Counted from the first letter of the stretch, positions 12,545 to 25,480 are shown. The stretch is 64,000 nucleotides of DNA from Paguma larvata (GCA_030068075.1 CM057823.1:18138485-18202484), one strand, 5' to 3'. The notes: a model not told the origin generated them from the sequence alone. Made by a program: numbers and translations.

Positions 12545-12766
12545 TTAGGGACACCTGGGTGAATCAGTCAGTTGAGCATCCAACTCTTGATTGTAGCTCA
12601 GGTCATGATCTCACAGTTAGTGGGATCAAGCCCTGAGTCAGACTCTGCACTGACGGTGCAGAGCCTGCTTGGGATTCTCTCTCCCTTTCTGCCTCTCCCC
12701 TGCTCATGCTCACCCACTCTCTCTTTCTCTCTCTCTCTCTCAAAATAAATAAGTAAACTTTTTTTA
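12545..12766 (+). mobile_element. CAN-SINE with 13-base target duplication
   Basis: Plus-strand SINE, head agggacacctgggtgaatca, ending in (TC)n and caaaataaataagtaaac. Perfect duplication aaaagttcaattt at 12532-12544 and 12767-12779. Confidence 0.95.
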
Positions 12767-13130
12767 AAAAGTTCAATTTGTAAATTAGATATAGACCTAA
12801 AATGATTTTTTGTTTCTTCTTTGTATCGACTTTGCAAGTGGTATTTTTTCAAAAATTTATCCATGTCACCAAAATTAGTGAATTTGTTAGCTTAAAATGT
12901 TTAATGGTCTACTCTTATTTTCCCTTTAGTGTTTATAGTAACTGTACTCACTATCCTTTTTTCATCATAATATAGATGATTTTTATTCTCTTCTTTTTCT
13001 CGATTAATCTAAAGAAGGATTTATTAATTTTGTTTATCTTTTCACAGAGCCAAGTTTTTAGTTTTGTTAATTTTTTCCCATTCTTGTTTTTCTTTTTCTT
13101 TGTTCCAGTTGCTTTAATAATTTATTTATT
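12767..13130 (-). mobile_element. Old antisense L1, ORF2 continued
   Basis: Antisense L1 from the N-terminal half of ORF2 (tattttccctttagtgttta, gtttatcttttcacagagcc, ttgttccagttgctttaata). Confidence 0.7.
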
Positions 13131-13385
13131 TAAGCTACGCATCTCTTTGCCGAGGGGATCTCTTTCAGTGCTGCACTGTGCTGGCATGAGGGGGGGATGG
13201 GTGATGCAGGGCAAGTGAAACTGTTCTTATGCTTTTCAATGAGTCATTTCTCATTTCTGTGCTCTACCGAGGTGTTGAAACCTCTGACCTGAATTCCAGA
13301 GCTCCCATGAGGGTGCTTTGTTTGGTGGGTGGCTGTGAAACAAGGGTTTCTGGTGTGGGATAAAGGCTGGAACCTTCCATCGTTC
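13131..13385. repeat. Unassigned GC-richer block A within L1
   Basis: A block of about 250 bases, richer in G and C than the L1 around it, with no match to the L1 ORF2 order that it interrupts. Its core (agagctcccatgagggtgct, gtgggtggctgtgaaacaag, ggtttctggtgtgggat) is related to block B at about 13640-13940. I cannot name the family with confidence. Confidence 0.4.
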
Positions 13386-13639
13386 CAGTTGCAGTTTGGG
13401 CTTCAACTGTATTTTGTCTGACATAAGTATAAGCACTCCTGCCTCTCTCTGGTTTCCACATGCATGGGATGTCTTTTTCCGTTTTTTTTCTCTTTGAGCT
13501 GATGTTTGTCCTTATGTCTCTGGTTAGGCAGCATATAGTCTGGTCTTATTTATTTATTTATTTTTTAACTATCCAATCACCATATGGCTTTTGACTGGAT
13601 GTTTCGATCCATTTACACTTAGAATAATTATTGATTGAT
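13386..13639 (-). mobile_element. Old antisense L1, endonuclease region
   Basis: Very clear antisense L1 endonuclease sequence: attttgtctgacataagtat, actcctgcctctctctggtt, ccatatggcttttgactgga, gatccatttacacttagaat. Confidence 0.85.
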
Positions 13640-13945
13640 AAGCCTCTCTCAGCCATGGGTGATTGTCTAAGTCGGTGTTCTCCAAGGAACCTCAGACTAT
13701 TGATGTTGAGATGGGGTGGAGATATTTTTCAGGCCGTTGGGTGGTCCATAGCTTGATCCAAAGACTTTCTCCCCATTACCCAGTGAATGGGTGGGCAAGA
13801 CTTCTCCTGAGTCCCTTGGCATGTGGCAGAGAATCCCACAACTCCCTCAAAGGCACTTTATCTGTGGATGGATGCCAGATTTTTGTTGCTGATGAGGGAA
13901 AAAAGAGATATCTTATACCACTACGACACTGACATTTGATAATTT
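13640..13945. repeat. Unassigned GC-richer block B within L1
   Basis: About 300 bases interrupting the antisense L1. The right half (caactccctcaaaggcactt, tggatggatgccagattttt, gttgctgatgagggaa) resembles block A at 13131-13385 at roughly 60% by eye. It carries an 89-codon open frame (13663-13932) with no recognisable domain. Confidence 0.4.
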
Positions 13946-16080
13946 GATCCATGCACTTTCACATTCTTTGTGTTTTTATATTTAAACTTGTTGATAGCAG
14001 ATAGTAGTGACTCCCTGTGGATATATTCTGTCAACGTTTGCCTTTTAATTCAAGTATTTTGACCCTAAAATTTAATGTAATTAATGAGATGTTTAGATTT
14101 ACATATATCAATTTATTTGTATTTGTTTATCTTTATTTTTTTAAATTTCTCTGTGCCCCCATTTCTTGCTATGTTTTATATTATAAAAATTTTCCCCTTT
14201 ATTTCAGTGTAATTTACATCTTGGATCTTATTTTTTTAATCTATATCTTTTTAATATGCATAGTTTTAGCTGTGACTTGGAATTGCGATTTACATACTAA
14301 CTTTCCAAAATCTGCTTAGTGTTAATATTGTACTTAAGTAAGATCTAGAAACTTGCAACATCCTCACAGTGACCTTTATGTTATAATTTTATTATTTATC
14401 TATGTATAAATTTTTTTTACATCTATGTAAATTTTAACATGATAGGCTGTTTACTATTTTTGTTACAAGAGTTGATTTTGTTACAAGCATTTCTGAACAT
14501 CCAGTTTCTCTGTTATTTCCCTTCAACTTGAAGAATTTCTTTACTTTTTTTTCTTTTTTGGAGAAATCTGGATATTCAGAAATGCTGTTGATAATTTCTT
14601 AGTTTTCCTTCATTTGAAAATATCTTTATTTTATCTTCATCTCTGGAAAATACTTATCATGAATATGTAATTCTGGGTTGGTGGTTCTTTTCTTTCTGCA
14701 ATTTGAAAGTTTTGCTTCACTGTTTTCTGGACTCCATAATTTTGATGAGAAATTTGAGTTGTCAAACAATTTTTCCCTTGTTTGTAATATGCCTCTTTTT
14801 GCTGGAAGCATCTGAGATTTTTTTGTTTATCTCTTTTTTTTTTAGAAGTTTGGTTATAATATTATTAGAAAGTTTTCTTTCGGTTGTGGTTTTCTGAGCT
14901 GTAAATATATGTCTTCCACACAATTTGGAAGTTTTCTACTGTTATTCCTTCAAGATTTCTTTTTCTCTCCCAATCTGTTTATTCTCCTTCTGAGACTCCA
15001 CTTACATGTATATTAGACCTTTTGATGCCGTCACACAAGTCCTTGAACCTTTGTTCTTATTCAAGTTTTTCTCTCCGTTCTTCAGATGGGGAAACTTTGT
15101 ATTGATCTACTTAGTTCATTGAGTTTTTCTTCTCTCATTTTCATCTTTACATTGAGACCATCCAGCATGATTTTTATTTCTGATATTGTGGTCTTTCATC
15201 TCTAAATTTTAATTTTATTCCTTTTGATTTGCTTCTCTCCTGAGACCTCCCATTTTTTATTCATTTCAAGAGAATTTTCATTTACATTAGGAGCACAGTC
15301 AAAATAATACCTTAAGTCTCTGTCTGAGATTCAAGATCTGTGTAATCTAATGGCTGACATTTATTAATAGACTTTTCTTTTGAAAATGATCACATTTTAC
15401 TGTATTATTTATTTATCCATCTATCCACTTATTTATGTATTTATATATTTTTCATATTAGTAATTTAATTGGATTTTCTGTTTTGAATGTTATGTGAATA
15501 CTCTGGGTTTTGTTACAATTCTTTATAAAACATTTATTTTGTTGTTGTTTAACTGTCAATCAACTTAGTGAGGTTCAAATATGAATTCTGTATTGCCTTC
15601 TGTGGGCTGTAGGTCAATTTTACATCACTTCTCCAAGTCCTTGTCATATTGTTTCAGGTATATCTCACGCATCAGTAGCTCGGAGACAAGGCTTGGGTGT
15701 GTTCAGGTTCACACACAGAGAATTAGGCTAGCCCATCTTTTTTTTTTTTTTTCTCTCCAAAAAGATTACCTCCTTACTCCTCTTGAAAGTTCAGATTTTG
15801 GGGGACATTTGTCTATCCATGCCCAAAGTCTCCTTTGTTGCTAAAAACTCCCACACAGTTGAAGCAAAACCATATAAGAAACAAAAGCAAGGCCCCCTAG
15901 CCAGGTCACTTCTCTAAGTTTTGACTTCCTTCCACAATCTGCTCCCTTTTATTTGCTTTTGAGCGTCTACACATAGATCTGTTTTCTTTTTCATCTTTGT
16001 ATTTTGTTCAGAGATTTTTGTGATAATGAGGAAGATTGAATTTAATGGGCTTGTACTGTACCATTAAACTGGAACTGAAT
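13946..16080 (-). mobile_element. Old antisense L1, inter-ORF and ORF1 region
   Basis: T-rich antisense L1 5' half. About 14560-15360 follows ORF1 in reverse (ttttctggactccataattt, gatgagaaatttgag, ctgagactccacttacatgt, attagaccttttgatgccg). HAL1-type ORF1 is an alternative reading for the last 1.5 kb. The right edge is approximate. Confidence 0.65.
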
Positions 16081-16435
16081 TTCCAAATTCTATTTTAACA
16101 ATATTGTTCTAGTTGTTCTGTTGAAAACAGACTGTAGAAGGGTAAGGAGGGTGGCCTGCTGGCATGCTATTGCACACATCCAGATGAAAGATGATGCTGA
16201 TTGGACCAGGCCAGGAGCAGTGGAGATAATGAGAGGTAGTCTCTTTTCAGTAGGTATTTTGAAAGTGGAGCGACACAATTTTCTGATAAATTAGATATGG
16301 AGCATGACAGAAAGCGAGACGTCAGTGATAACTTCAAGAATTTTGGCTTGTGCAGCTGTAAGGAAGTTTTGGCCATTACCTGAAATGGGGAATATTGCAA
16401 GTGGAAAAAATTGTATGGTCAGAAACTTAGCTTTG
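16081..16435. repeat. Ancient interspersed repeat, family not named
   Basis: Contains a phrase order I know from an old mammalian repeat: gcctgctggcatgctattgc, acatccagatgaaagatgat, attggaccaggccaggagca, cagtggagataatgag, attttggcttgtgcagctgt. I cannot safely assign it to a family. A SINE lies directly to its right. Confidence 0.5.
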
Positions 16436-16448
16436 ACATGTAATTGTT

Positions 16449-16657
16449 GTTTTTTTTGTTTGTATGTTTTTTATTTATTTTTGAGAGAAAGAGAGAGAGA
16501 GAGTGAGCAAGCAGGGGGAGGTACAGAGAGAGGGGGTTACAGAATCTAAAGCTGAGCTGTCAGCACAGAGTCTGACGTGGGGCTCAAACTTGTGAACTGG
16601 GAGATCATGACCTGAACCGAAGACAGACACTCAACCGACAGCCACCTAGGTGCCACA
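16449..16657 (-). mobile_element. CAN-SINE with 13-base target duplication
   Basis: Reverse-orientation SINE (ttatttatttttgagagaaa to agccacctaggtgccac). Perfect duplication acatgtaattgtt at 16436-16448 and 16658-16670. Confidence 0.95.
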
Positions 16658-16826
16658 ACATGTAATTGTTAAAGTGCCTATAACACACACAAGTGTGGAA
16701 ATCATATTAGCAATGGATATATAAATCCGGACTTCAGAGGGAGGAGACTAGGCTACCTACATTAAAACAATAAGAATCCACAATTTGCGATGGTATTAGT
16801 AAGTTTAAAAATGTATAAGATCCCCT

Positions 16827-17016
16827 AAGCATACGTTTTTCAAGCTTTAGCATTCAGAAGAATCACCTGAAGTGCTTATTAAAACAAAATTAGTGGGCCC
16901 CAATCCCAGAGTTTCTGATTAATTAGGTCTTTGGAGGGACTTGAAAATTTGCATTTCTAACACGTTTTCAGGTCATGCTGACAATGCTAGTCTGAAGACC
17001 ACACTTTGGAAACTGC
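16827..17016 (+). mobile_element. MER5A-like (hAT-Charlie) relict
   Basis: Matches the non-autonomous MER5A order: agaatcacctgaagtgctta, gtgggccccaatcccagagt, ttctgattaattaggtct, gaaaatttgcatttctaaca, cgttttcaggtcatgctgac, gaccacactttgga. Terminal repeats are degraded. Pan-eutherian age. Confidence 0.85.
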
Positions 17017-17531
17017 AGCCCTATGGTGTGAAGATCGATACAAAAGAAAAGAGGTTCAATGACAGCCCTGGGGGAACTTGTGCCAAGAAATCGGGAAAAA
17101 GATGCGGAAACAACATAGAAGATAAAGAACAGCCTGTTAGGCAGGAAAACCAGGAAAATGGTATGCTGGTAATGACTATTTCAAGGAAGAGAAATTATCA
17201 GCTCTCATTTGCTGCAGAGAAGACAAGTAAAACAAGAACTGAGAGTTAACTCTTGTATTTACCAATGAGAAAATTATTAGTAACCTTTACAGTATCAGTT
17301 TTGTTGGCGAAGTGGGGCAAAAGCATGTCCGTGGTGGATTTAACTCATATCCTTGTTGTGTAAACAGGTCAACTGTTCCTACGGCTAAATGACACCAGCC
17401 AGTGAAAATCCTTTTCTCTCCTGTTACCCTCTGCAAGTACCTTTCATTGTAGATTTTTCAAAGGAAGAAAATGATCAGATCAACCAATGCAAGTTTTCTA
17501 TGTGCCTTATAGAGAAAAATCTTTAGTTCAA

Positions 17532-17710
17532 TGGGGCACCTGGGCGGCTCAGTCAATTAAGCACTCGACTCTTGAGTTTGACTCAGGTCATGATCTCCTG
17601 GTTCATGAGACCGAGCTCTGGGATGAGCTCTATGCTGATAGTGTGGAGCCTGCTTGGGGTTCTCTGTCTCCCCTCTGCCCTCTCTAAACAAACAAACAAA
17701 CAAACTTTAA
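17532..17710 (+). mobile_element. CAN-SINE with 17-base target duplication
   Basis: Head tggggcacctgggcggctca, body, and a short tail with an (AAAC)n run. Perfect 17-base duplication aaaaatctttagttcaa at 17515-17531 and 17711-17727. Confidence 0.95.
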
Positions 17711-17727
17711 AAAAATCTTTAGTTCAA

Positions 17728-19477
17728 ATTAATTTATTGGATTTTGGCTTATGGCATCGAGACTCTTAAAAGTTAGGCCAGCCTGAACCAGTTGCTCTGG
17801 TTCTGATAAATACTGGTCCTCTGTCAACACAATAGCAATTCTGGAGCTCCACCTAAACACCAGACTGAATAGTTGAGGCCCCATCAAGGTGTGGTTTTTC
17901 CTTTGAAGTCCAATTTTATCTTTCTTTTTGTTTTTCTAAGCAGCCATAGTCTCAGTTTTATCTTATAAAAAGTAATAGTTTTGGACTTGGTAATTTCGAA
18001 AGTTACTTTCATCTTTAAAGTTCTGTGATTCTGTGCCTTTACATGAGGATAATATTCATAAACAAGTCAGACGACATTTCTTTCTCTAAGGTTCCCTATT
18101 TTCATATTGTAGTCAGAATTTAGGGAAAGTCTTACTTATTCTTTATTGTAGGTGTTTCCAAATAAAAGATACATTGTGTATTTGATTTATAAAAATTTAT
18201 AGAATTTTTAGGCAAATATATCAAACATTTTTAAAAAATCTTTGGTAAAGTAAGATCTTTTCATGTAAAGTTTTATGAGCTTAGTTGTAAAACTGATGTA
18301 AACATTTCTATTATTTAGAAAAAAAATAATGATTTGATTTAAATAATCCTAAATAATAAAATGATCTAATGTCTAATATTATTTAGATCCGAATGATCTA
18401 AATAATAAAATAACTGTAGAAATCAGGTTTCTAATCCTATAACCAAATCAAACTGAGACTTGAAAGTTCACCTCTTTAAAATGTTATTTATTGGGACACA
18501 AGGAGTAAATAACAATAACCTTTCTATTACAAATCTTTGCTGTACAGTGTTATTTACTATTTGGTTTCCATTGAGGGACAATATGATTTAGAACTGAAAG
18601 TGATACCCTTCCTATATTGGCTTAGCATTAAGAAAATTAGTTGTAAGAAACAATGTTTTCTATGATGCTAAAGCTTTTGTTCTCAGAGAATTTAAAACTT
18701 TAGAGCAAGAAAATGTTTTAAAATATCAACTAGTGTTACTCTTTTAGAGGGAGGAGAAAGATGAGGTTCAGGAAGGGCACGGTAGTTCTAACTCATGGCA
18801 GCACTGAATTAAGAATCACTCTGTTGTCTCATTGAAATAAATAATCACAGAAGTAGAAGATATCTTGTTATTATTAGTGTCCAACTATTATCTGATGCAT
18901 GAATCACACCATTGTCTCCATAAGGTGCTTTCAAACAGCTGTTCATATATAGAGTACAAGTAAACATAATAGTATCCAGTAACATTTTCCTAAAGAAGTT
19001 ATATTTTTCAGCACAAATGTATCAACTAATAGACTTAATATATACAATCTTTGTGTTCTGGTTAAAATCTAAGGACCTGTTCACTGTCCCGTATCTTTCC
19101 TATGTGATCTTCACAGAATTTCCATCACAAATTCAAGCCAATCTCTTAATTCTCCCAAAGTATAGTATTTTCTGCTTCTGTTGACTTGGAATGAAAAGCT
19201 TTAGTACCTGTTGGTGAAATGTGCCTTAGAATGCCATTTCTGCCTTGCTCAACTGTAAGTTTGACTCTCCATAGGAGCTAAAAACTTGAGACAAAAGTCA
19301 ATGTTTTTGTAGTTAATTCACTTAAAGGTTCAAGGCTAATATTTACTGGATTGGTAACTCGGTTTTTACCAAATCCTATGGCCATTCTATTATGTCCTCT
19401 CAGGCACGCATGGTGTCTAATGCCAGAAATTATAGTCAGTGCCAAGGGTGGGAAGTAAATACAATGACAATTTCACT
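17728..19477. other. Unique A/T-rich sequence
   Basis: No gene recognised. About 18300-18420 is very A/T-rich with imperfect internal repeats of aataataaaatgatctaa type, close to simple sequence. Confidence 0.5.
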
Positions 19478-19640
19478 CATTCATTTTATTCACTCATTCC
19501 ATATTTATTAAGTACCTACTGTGGTTTAGTCTGACAACAAGGTGCTGAGATACTCAAGCACTAATAAGGCACAGTCTTTATTCTTAAGGATATTAAGATC
19601 CGTTAAAGGAAGATAGGCACGTAAACAGATATATGCCTTG
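19478..19640 (-). repeat. L2 LINE 3'-end fragment
   Basis: Antisense L2 3' end: ttcactcattccatatttat, taagtacctactgtggttta, aaggtgctgagatactcaag, then a 'cagtctttattcttaagg' region. Confidence 0.65.
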
Positions 19641-20078
19641 AAGTATAGCAAATACTGTGGGAGATACTCACACTTTTAGGATAAAGGGCAGAGAAAACCT
19701 CTTTTGTATCTTTTACCCAAGTATTTTGGTACTGGTAAGGCCTTGGCTATTTTACCTTAAGTTCATTCTCTTTAATGCGTGATGTTTCTGATACAATGCT
19801 TCAGAAAATCAATTACTGAACCATTTAATAGTTTTTAAAAAATTCTTCAAAAATTTTCTACACACTTAAAGACTTTCTTTGCCTGGGAAAATTCATGGAC
19901 AAACTTGAGCACATTAAAACGAAAATTTGCTGGTGTGATTTGGTTTTTGGTTCTGGGTTAAATGCCACCAGCATGACATTTTCCACCTCGTATTGTATTT
20001 CTGTGTACAGGTGTATTGACTTCTGACTGAGCGCAGAGTCTGTAGTGCAGAGGCATGATAAATGACTGATTCATTTAA
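19641..20078. other. Unassigned intergenic sequence
   Basis: No gene or confident repeat recognised. Confidence 0.5.
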
Positions 20079-20231
20079 ATTTTTTTAAATGTTTATTTTG
20101 AGATAGAGAGAGAAAGAGTGGTGTAGAGACGGGGGCATAGAGGCCCGATTTGGGGCTCAGTCTCATGAACCATGAGCTCACTACCAGAACTGAGGTTGGA
20201 TGCTTAACTGACTGAGCCAGCTAGGTGCCCC
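20079..20231 (-). mobile_element. CAN-SINE, diverged
   Basis: Reverse-orientation, internally shortened SINE (tttttaaatgtttattttga to gagccagctaggtgcccc). It abuts a second SINE at once, forming a head-to-tail pair. Confidence 0.85.
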
Positions 20232-20428
20232 ATAATATTTTTTTAATGTTTATGTTGAAAGAGAGAGTGTGAGAGGGGGTAGGATCAGACAGAGAGGGGA
20301 GAGAATCCCAAGCAGGTCTGAGCTGTCAGCGTGGAGCCTAATTAAGGACTCAATCCCACAAACCATGAGATCATGACCTGAGTAGAAACCATGAGTCAGA
20401 CACTTAACCAGCTGAGCTGCTGAGGCCA
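20232..20428 (-). mobile_element. CAN-SINE, second copy of a tandem pair
   Basis: Reverse-orientation SINE (ttttttaatgtttatgttga, agatcatgacctgagtagaa, ccagctgagctgctgaggcc). More diverged head. No convincing target duplication for the pair. Confidence 0.85.
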
Positions 20429-22029
20429 TGTTACCTGACTAATTAGTTTAAACAGAATTTATGCATCTTTGTAAAAGACTTGAGAGATCACTTAGCAATG
20501 TAATTCTGAAGGATGGCATTTTTAGCTACAGTGGGCTTTTTGAAATTTATGGAGTTACTCTGGATCATTTAGATACTTTGAACACTCAAAGAATTTGCCT
20601 TGCCACACATCATCCATAATCAAGCAAATATGTGTTAAGTGAATACCAATTAGCTCTGTCTATGCTTTTAAAAGGATTCTAATTTTTTCAGCATATTCTT
20701 TCCTGAAAATACAGATTAAAAAATATAAGGATCTTCTAGCTTCATAATGGTGCTGTTTAGTGAACACTACTCACTCATGCAGGGCGGGCAGCCATGTCCT
20801 GCTGCACTTAAGAGTAAATGAGCCCAGGTCTGGATTTGCATCTGAGCCATTTTCCCCTGCTTTTAAGGTGAAATGTTCTGTGGGAATAAATGAAGACCAC
20901 CCGAATGAGAACAAACAGATGCTACTTATTCAGAGACCGATATAGGACAGAAGTCAGCCACCATCACTTGCATTTGGCAGAGATTCAAAGGCAGGCAAAG
21001 AAGTAAGAAAGCTCTATAGTTAAATAAGGGAAGGATTGGGATATACTCTGATTAAAAATTGTTAGCATTGGAAGGCTGGAGATGGGCTAACTAGGAAGGA
21101 TATACTTTATGTGACTGGTTAGACAAGCATATTGGGCTTTCTCTGGTTTTTCCTGAGTTGGAAGTAGAGGTAGAAAACAGGAAAACCTAAGGCCTTGACC
21201 TGGTGCTGACTAGTCTAGGCTGATTGCTGCAGAGGTAATGTGGTCAGAGTCCTGTTGTTATATATGGTCTGCCCACTGAACACTTGAATTCCTCTCCACG
21301 TTTCTAACATTAGATGGCTATCATCTGTTGTCTCAACCTGATGTGAAGGCAAATTAGGGACCCTGAATACACCCCTCTTATGATTCTTCATAACTGATGG
21401 AGGACCGCTAGGCTTTCATTGTGAGCAGCGTGCACATTTGTAAAATAAACATGACATCTCCTGTATAACACTAAATTCTAACTCATGTAAGATTGAAGGA
21501 AAAAGAAAAACATTTATGGAGGAATAATGGCTTAAGAACCATTAGAAAAAAATATTTATCAAATTACATTTCACCAAATCCTAGTGTGATATATGATATT
21601 TGTGGATATTCTATTTTAAAAAAGGAGGAGAAAATTCTTCTATAAGTAGGCTGGAAGACAACTGGGTGTAAGTTTGGAACAGCTTGGATTGGGTGTACTT
21701 AGAGGGGTTCAATGAATAGTGCTGAATTTAAAGTGGGTATGATAGACAGATTATACTTTTCTTCGTAATTATTATACAGATAAAATCTTGTTTCTAGGTT
21801 AATATAAGTGAAAGAGCTTCAGACAACTAGAAAATGGTAAGTATTCGTGTCTAGATGAAATTGTTATGTTTTCACCACTTCAACACTTAAAAAATATTTT
21901 ATACCCAGATTTTGCTAATTTGTACCTTTGGTTTTGGGACTTAGTTCTTACAGAATCCAGAATGATCCTCATAAGTTTTATCAGTAAATTTAATCACTTG
22001 ACTCAGAATGAACCTTACCCTAGTTCTCA
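20429..22029. other. Unique intergenic sequence
   Basis: No gene or confident repeat recognised. A 61-codon open frame (20760-20945) has no domain signal. Confidence 0.5.
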
Positions 22030-22204
22030 CCCATAGTTAATTGGGATAATTTAGATGATGAGATTTGGGGCATTGAGTTGATTTTGTTGGTAATGTTTAA
22101 AGGAGATTTGATGCTGGCATGTGGAGGGCTTTCCACCATGTTGGGATGGCGAATATATTCTGCTGTGGGAAGGATATGAATTTTGGGGAGCCAGAGGGTA
22201 GACT
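22030..22204 (+). mobile_element. MaLR-like internal sequence (3' end)
   Basis: A short stretch upstream of the LTR with wording typical of MaLR internal regions just before the 3' LTR (gagatttggggcattgag, tggggagccagagggtagac). Tentative. Confidence 0.4.
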
Positions 22205-22635
22205 ATTACTGGCTGCATTATGTCCTCAAAGCATATGTGGAAATCCTAGTGCCCAGTACCTCAGAAGGCAACTTTATTGGAAACCAGGTCTTTACAGTTA
22301 ATCAGGTTAAAATGAGGTCATTAGGGTAGACCCCAGTCTAATGTTAAGATTGTTTTCCTTACTAAAAGGGGGAAGTTTGGACACAAAGACAGACAAGCAC
22401 TAAGGGAAGATGATGTGAGGACACAGAGAGAGGATGGCCATCTACTAGTCAAGGAGCATGTGAGGCTACTAGGAACTAAGCAAGAGACCTGGTCTCTAGT
22501 GCCTTCAGGGGGAAGGTGGCCCTGCTGTCATCTTGACTCGAAATTTCTGGCCTCCAGAACTGGGAGACTAGTTCTTTGTTCCAAGCCACATAGTTTGCTG
22601 TACCTTGTTATGGAGACCCTAGGAAACTAATGTGG
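22205..22635 (+). mobile_element. MaLR-type LTR (MLT1/MST-like)
   Basis: LTR in plus orientation: ggaaatcctagtgcccagta, aacaaggtc-type region as aaaccaggtctttacagtta, aggttaaaatgaggtcatta, gtagaccccagtctaatgtt, gaggacacagagagaggatg, ggtggccctgctgtcatctt, ctggcctccagaactgggag, and the end ttatggagaccctaggaaac. Same family as the LTR at 55529. MaLR assignment is from memory; the exact subfamily is uncertain. No retroviral gene remains. Confidence 0.6.
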
Positions 22636-23389
22636 ATTTTGAAGCTATTTTTGGATGTACGATTTGTGCCACTTGGTTTTATATTAACATCTGTAGGTAC
22701 CTATATACTCTTAGACCTTTCAGCTAATGTCCTAGTTGCCTTTCCCATTTAACAGAGTGCTATTTGACCCTGAGATGCTGACTGGATTCTTAATTTTTCA
22801 CAACCTACTCTTAAAATTTTTCTAATGGCTGCAGTGTGCTACTAAGGTTTCATCTGATCAAACAGTGAAGAAATGAGAACTGTGATTTTCTTTTCATATC
22901 TTTACTAGAGAAGCTAAAATACAAAGGCATACATTTACTATTGCTTTTGGATCAAAAAAGAATGAGGTGTTAGCAAATAGGAAATGTTTTCTTTAGAAAA
23001 AATAGAAAATCTTAGTCTAAAGTAATATCTAATATTTGACTTTTGAGCTAAACTATGATACCAGAGACAGAAGCTGAAACAATTCTTGCCAGTTATTATA
23101 TCTTGGTGGCAGCCATGCTAGACGTTGGCTGCCTAACAAACTCATTAAGGCTGGAAACTGTTTCTTTTGTTTTCCTTTCTTTGTGTATTAAATCTTTTTG
23201 TGCCATTTGTTTTGTCACCGAGGGAGAAAGGGAAGCCAAGCAAACAAAAGGTTGGAGTGAAAGAAAATAGATGAATTCACTAAATATTTAAATGGTTGTT
23301 TCCCATGTTGACCAAAAAAGCATGAGGCATCCAATTCTAACAGAATTCATGACAACCTTCCAACTTAGACTCTTTTTTATCATTTTCCC
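22636..23389. other. Unassigned intergenic sequence
   Basis: No gene seen. The 71-codon open frame at 23055-23270 has no recognised domain. Confidence 0.5.
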
Positions 23390-25480
23390 AAAATTTTCAT
23401 TTTTGTTTTATTGCCCTTTGCAAGTATTGCTTTTTAAAAAAAAACATATTAAAGGTTTGTGGTAATCCTCCATTGAACAAGTCTATCAGCGCCATTTTTC
23501 CAACAGCATTGCTCACTTCCTGTCTCTGCATTACTGTTGTTATTTCTCATCATATTTCAAACTTTTTCACTATAATTGCATTATAAATGGTCATCTGGAT
23601 CAGTGATCTTTGATGTTACTGTTGTAATCATTTGGGGGTGCCATGAAGCACACCCATGTAAGATGGTGAACTTAATAAATGTTGTGTGTGTTCTGACTGT
23701 CCCACCAACTGGCCATTTTCCCATCTCTCTCCCTCTCCTCAGGCCTCCCTATTCTATAAGACACAACAATGTTGAAATTAGGTCAATTAATAACCCCTAC
23801 AATGGCCTCTCAGGGTTTAAGTGAAAGGAAGAGTTGCATGTCTCTCATTTTAAATTAAAAGCTAGAAATGATTAAGATTAGTGAAGAAGGCATATTGAAA
23901 GCCAGGACAGTCTGGAAGATAGGTCTCCTGCACCAAAAAGTTAGCCAAGTTGTGAATGAAAAGGAGAAATTATTAAAGAATATTAAAAGCGCTCCTCCAG
24001 TGAACATATGAATGATAAGAAAGCGAAACAGCCTTATTGCTGACAGGGAGAGAGTTTTAGGGGTGCGGATGAAAGATCAAACCGGCCACAACATTTTCTT
24101 AAACCAAAGCCTAATCCAGAGCAAGACTCTAACTTTCTTCAATCCTGCGAAGGCCGAGAGAGGTGAGGAAGCTGTAAAAGACGAGTTGGAACCTTCAGAA
24201 GTTGGTTCACGACGTTTAAGGTAAGAAACCATCTCTATAACATCAAAGTGCAAGGTGAAGCAGAAACTGATGCTATAGAAGCTGCAGCAAATTATCCAGA
24301 AGACCTCGCTAGGAGAATTAATGGAGGTGGCTACACTAAACAACAGATTTTCAATGTACAGAAAATAACCTTCAATTGGAAGAAGATGTCATGTAGGACT
24401 TTCACAGCTAGAGAGAAGAAGTCAATGCATGGCTTCAAAGTTTCAAAGCTCACACCAACTGTCTCGTTAGGGGTTAATGCAACTGGTGATTTTAAGTTGA
24501 AGCCAATGCTCATTTACCATTTCAAAAATCCTATGGCTCTTAGGAATTATGCTAAATCTACTCTGCCTGTGCTCTATAAATGGAACAACAAAGCCTAGAT
24601 AACAGCACATCTGTTTACAACATGGTTTACAGAATATTTTAAGTTCACTTTTGAGACCTACTACTCAGAAAAAAAAATGGTTCTTTTCAAATATCAATGC
24701 TCACTGACAATGCACCTTATTACCCAAACACTCTGATGGAGACGTACAACTAGGCTAATGTTTACATGGCTGCTAACACAACATCTATTCTGTAGCCCAT
24801 TGATCACTGAGTTTCAACTTTCAAGTCTTATTACTTAAGAAATACCCTTCATAAGGCTGCTATAGATATTGATTCCTCTGATGGACCCGGTACAAGTAAA
24901 CCCAAAGCGTTCTGGAAAGCATTTACCATTTTGGATGTCATTATGGTGAGGGAGCATAAGGCAAGCTGACAGGTCACAATCATCCCTCCCCACCCAGGTG
25001 GGGATATGTGTGATATTCCTTGGGCACTGCTGGCTGCCCAAGAACAAAGGAAAGGGGGGGGGGAACAAAGGGTTAAATGATAGAGATCATAGTCCCTCAG
25101 GGTGGCAGTCTCCATCTGTTGACAAATATCTTAGTAAATCACAAGAAAAAGGCAATCTTATCAATAGCCTAATCTCCAGAAATCTACAGACTCTTTCCTG
25201 TAGCCCCAACATCACCCCTCCATAGTGGTGTGGGAAACAAAGGCAGAAGGAAATTGCAGACAGAACTCAATTTCCTTTGAGCCCTTTGACAACTACTTGA
25301 GAGTGGCAGAGTAAAACGTTTTTCCAGGAACTCCCTACTGTCTCAATGCTAATGCTTTGCTAGAGGGAAAACAACCTAAGCTTGACAATAGCTAGGCCTC
25401 TGCTATCCTGGGAGTCTTCTTTAGCATGTGAAAATCTCACTGGAAACTTCCCCTGGACTTTATCTCCCCCAACTCCATAG

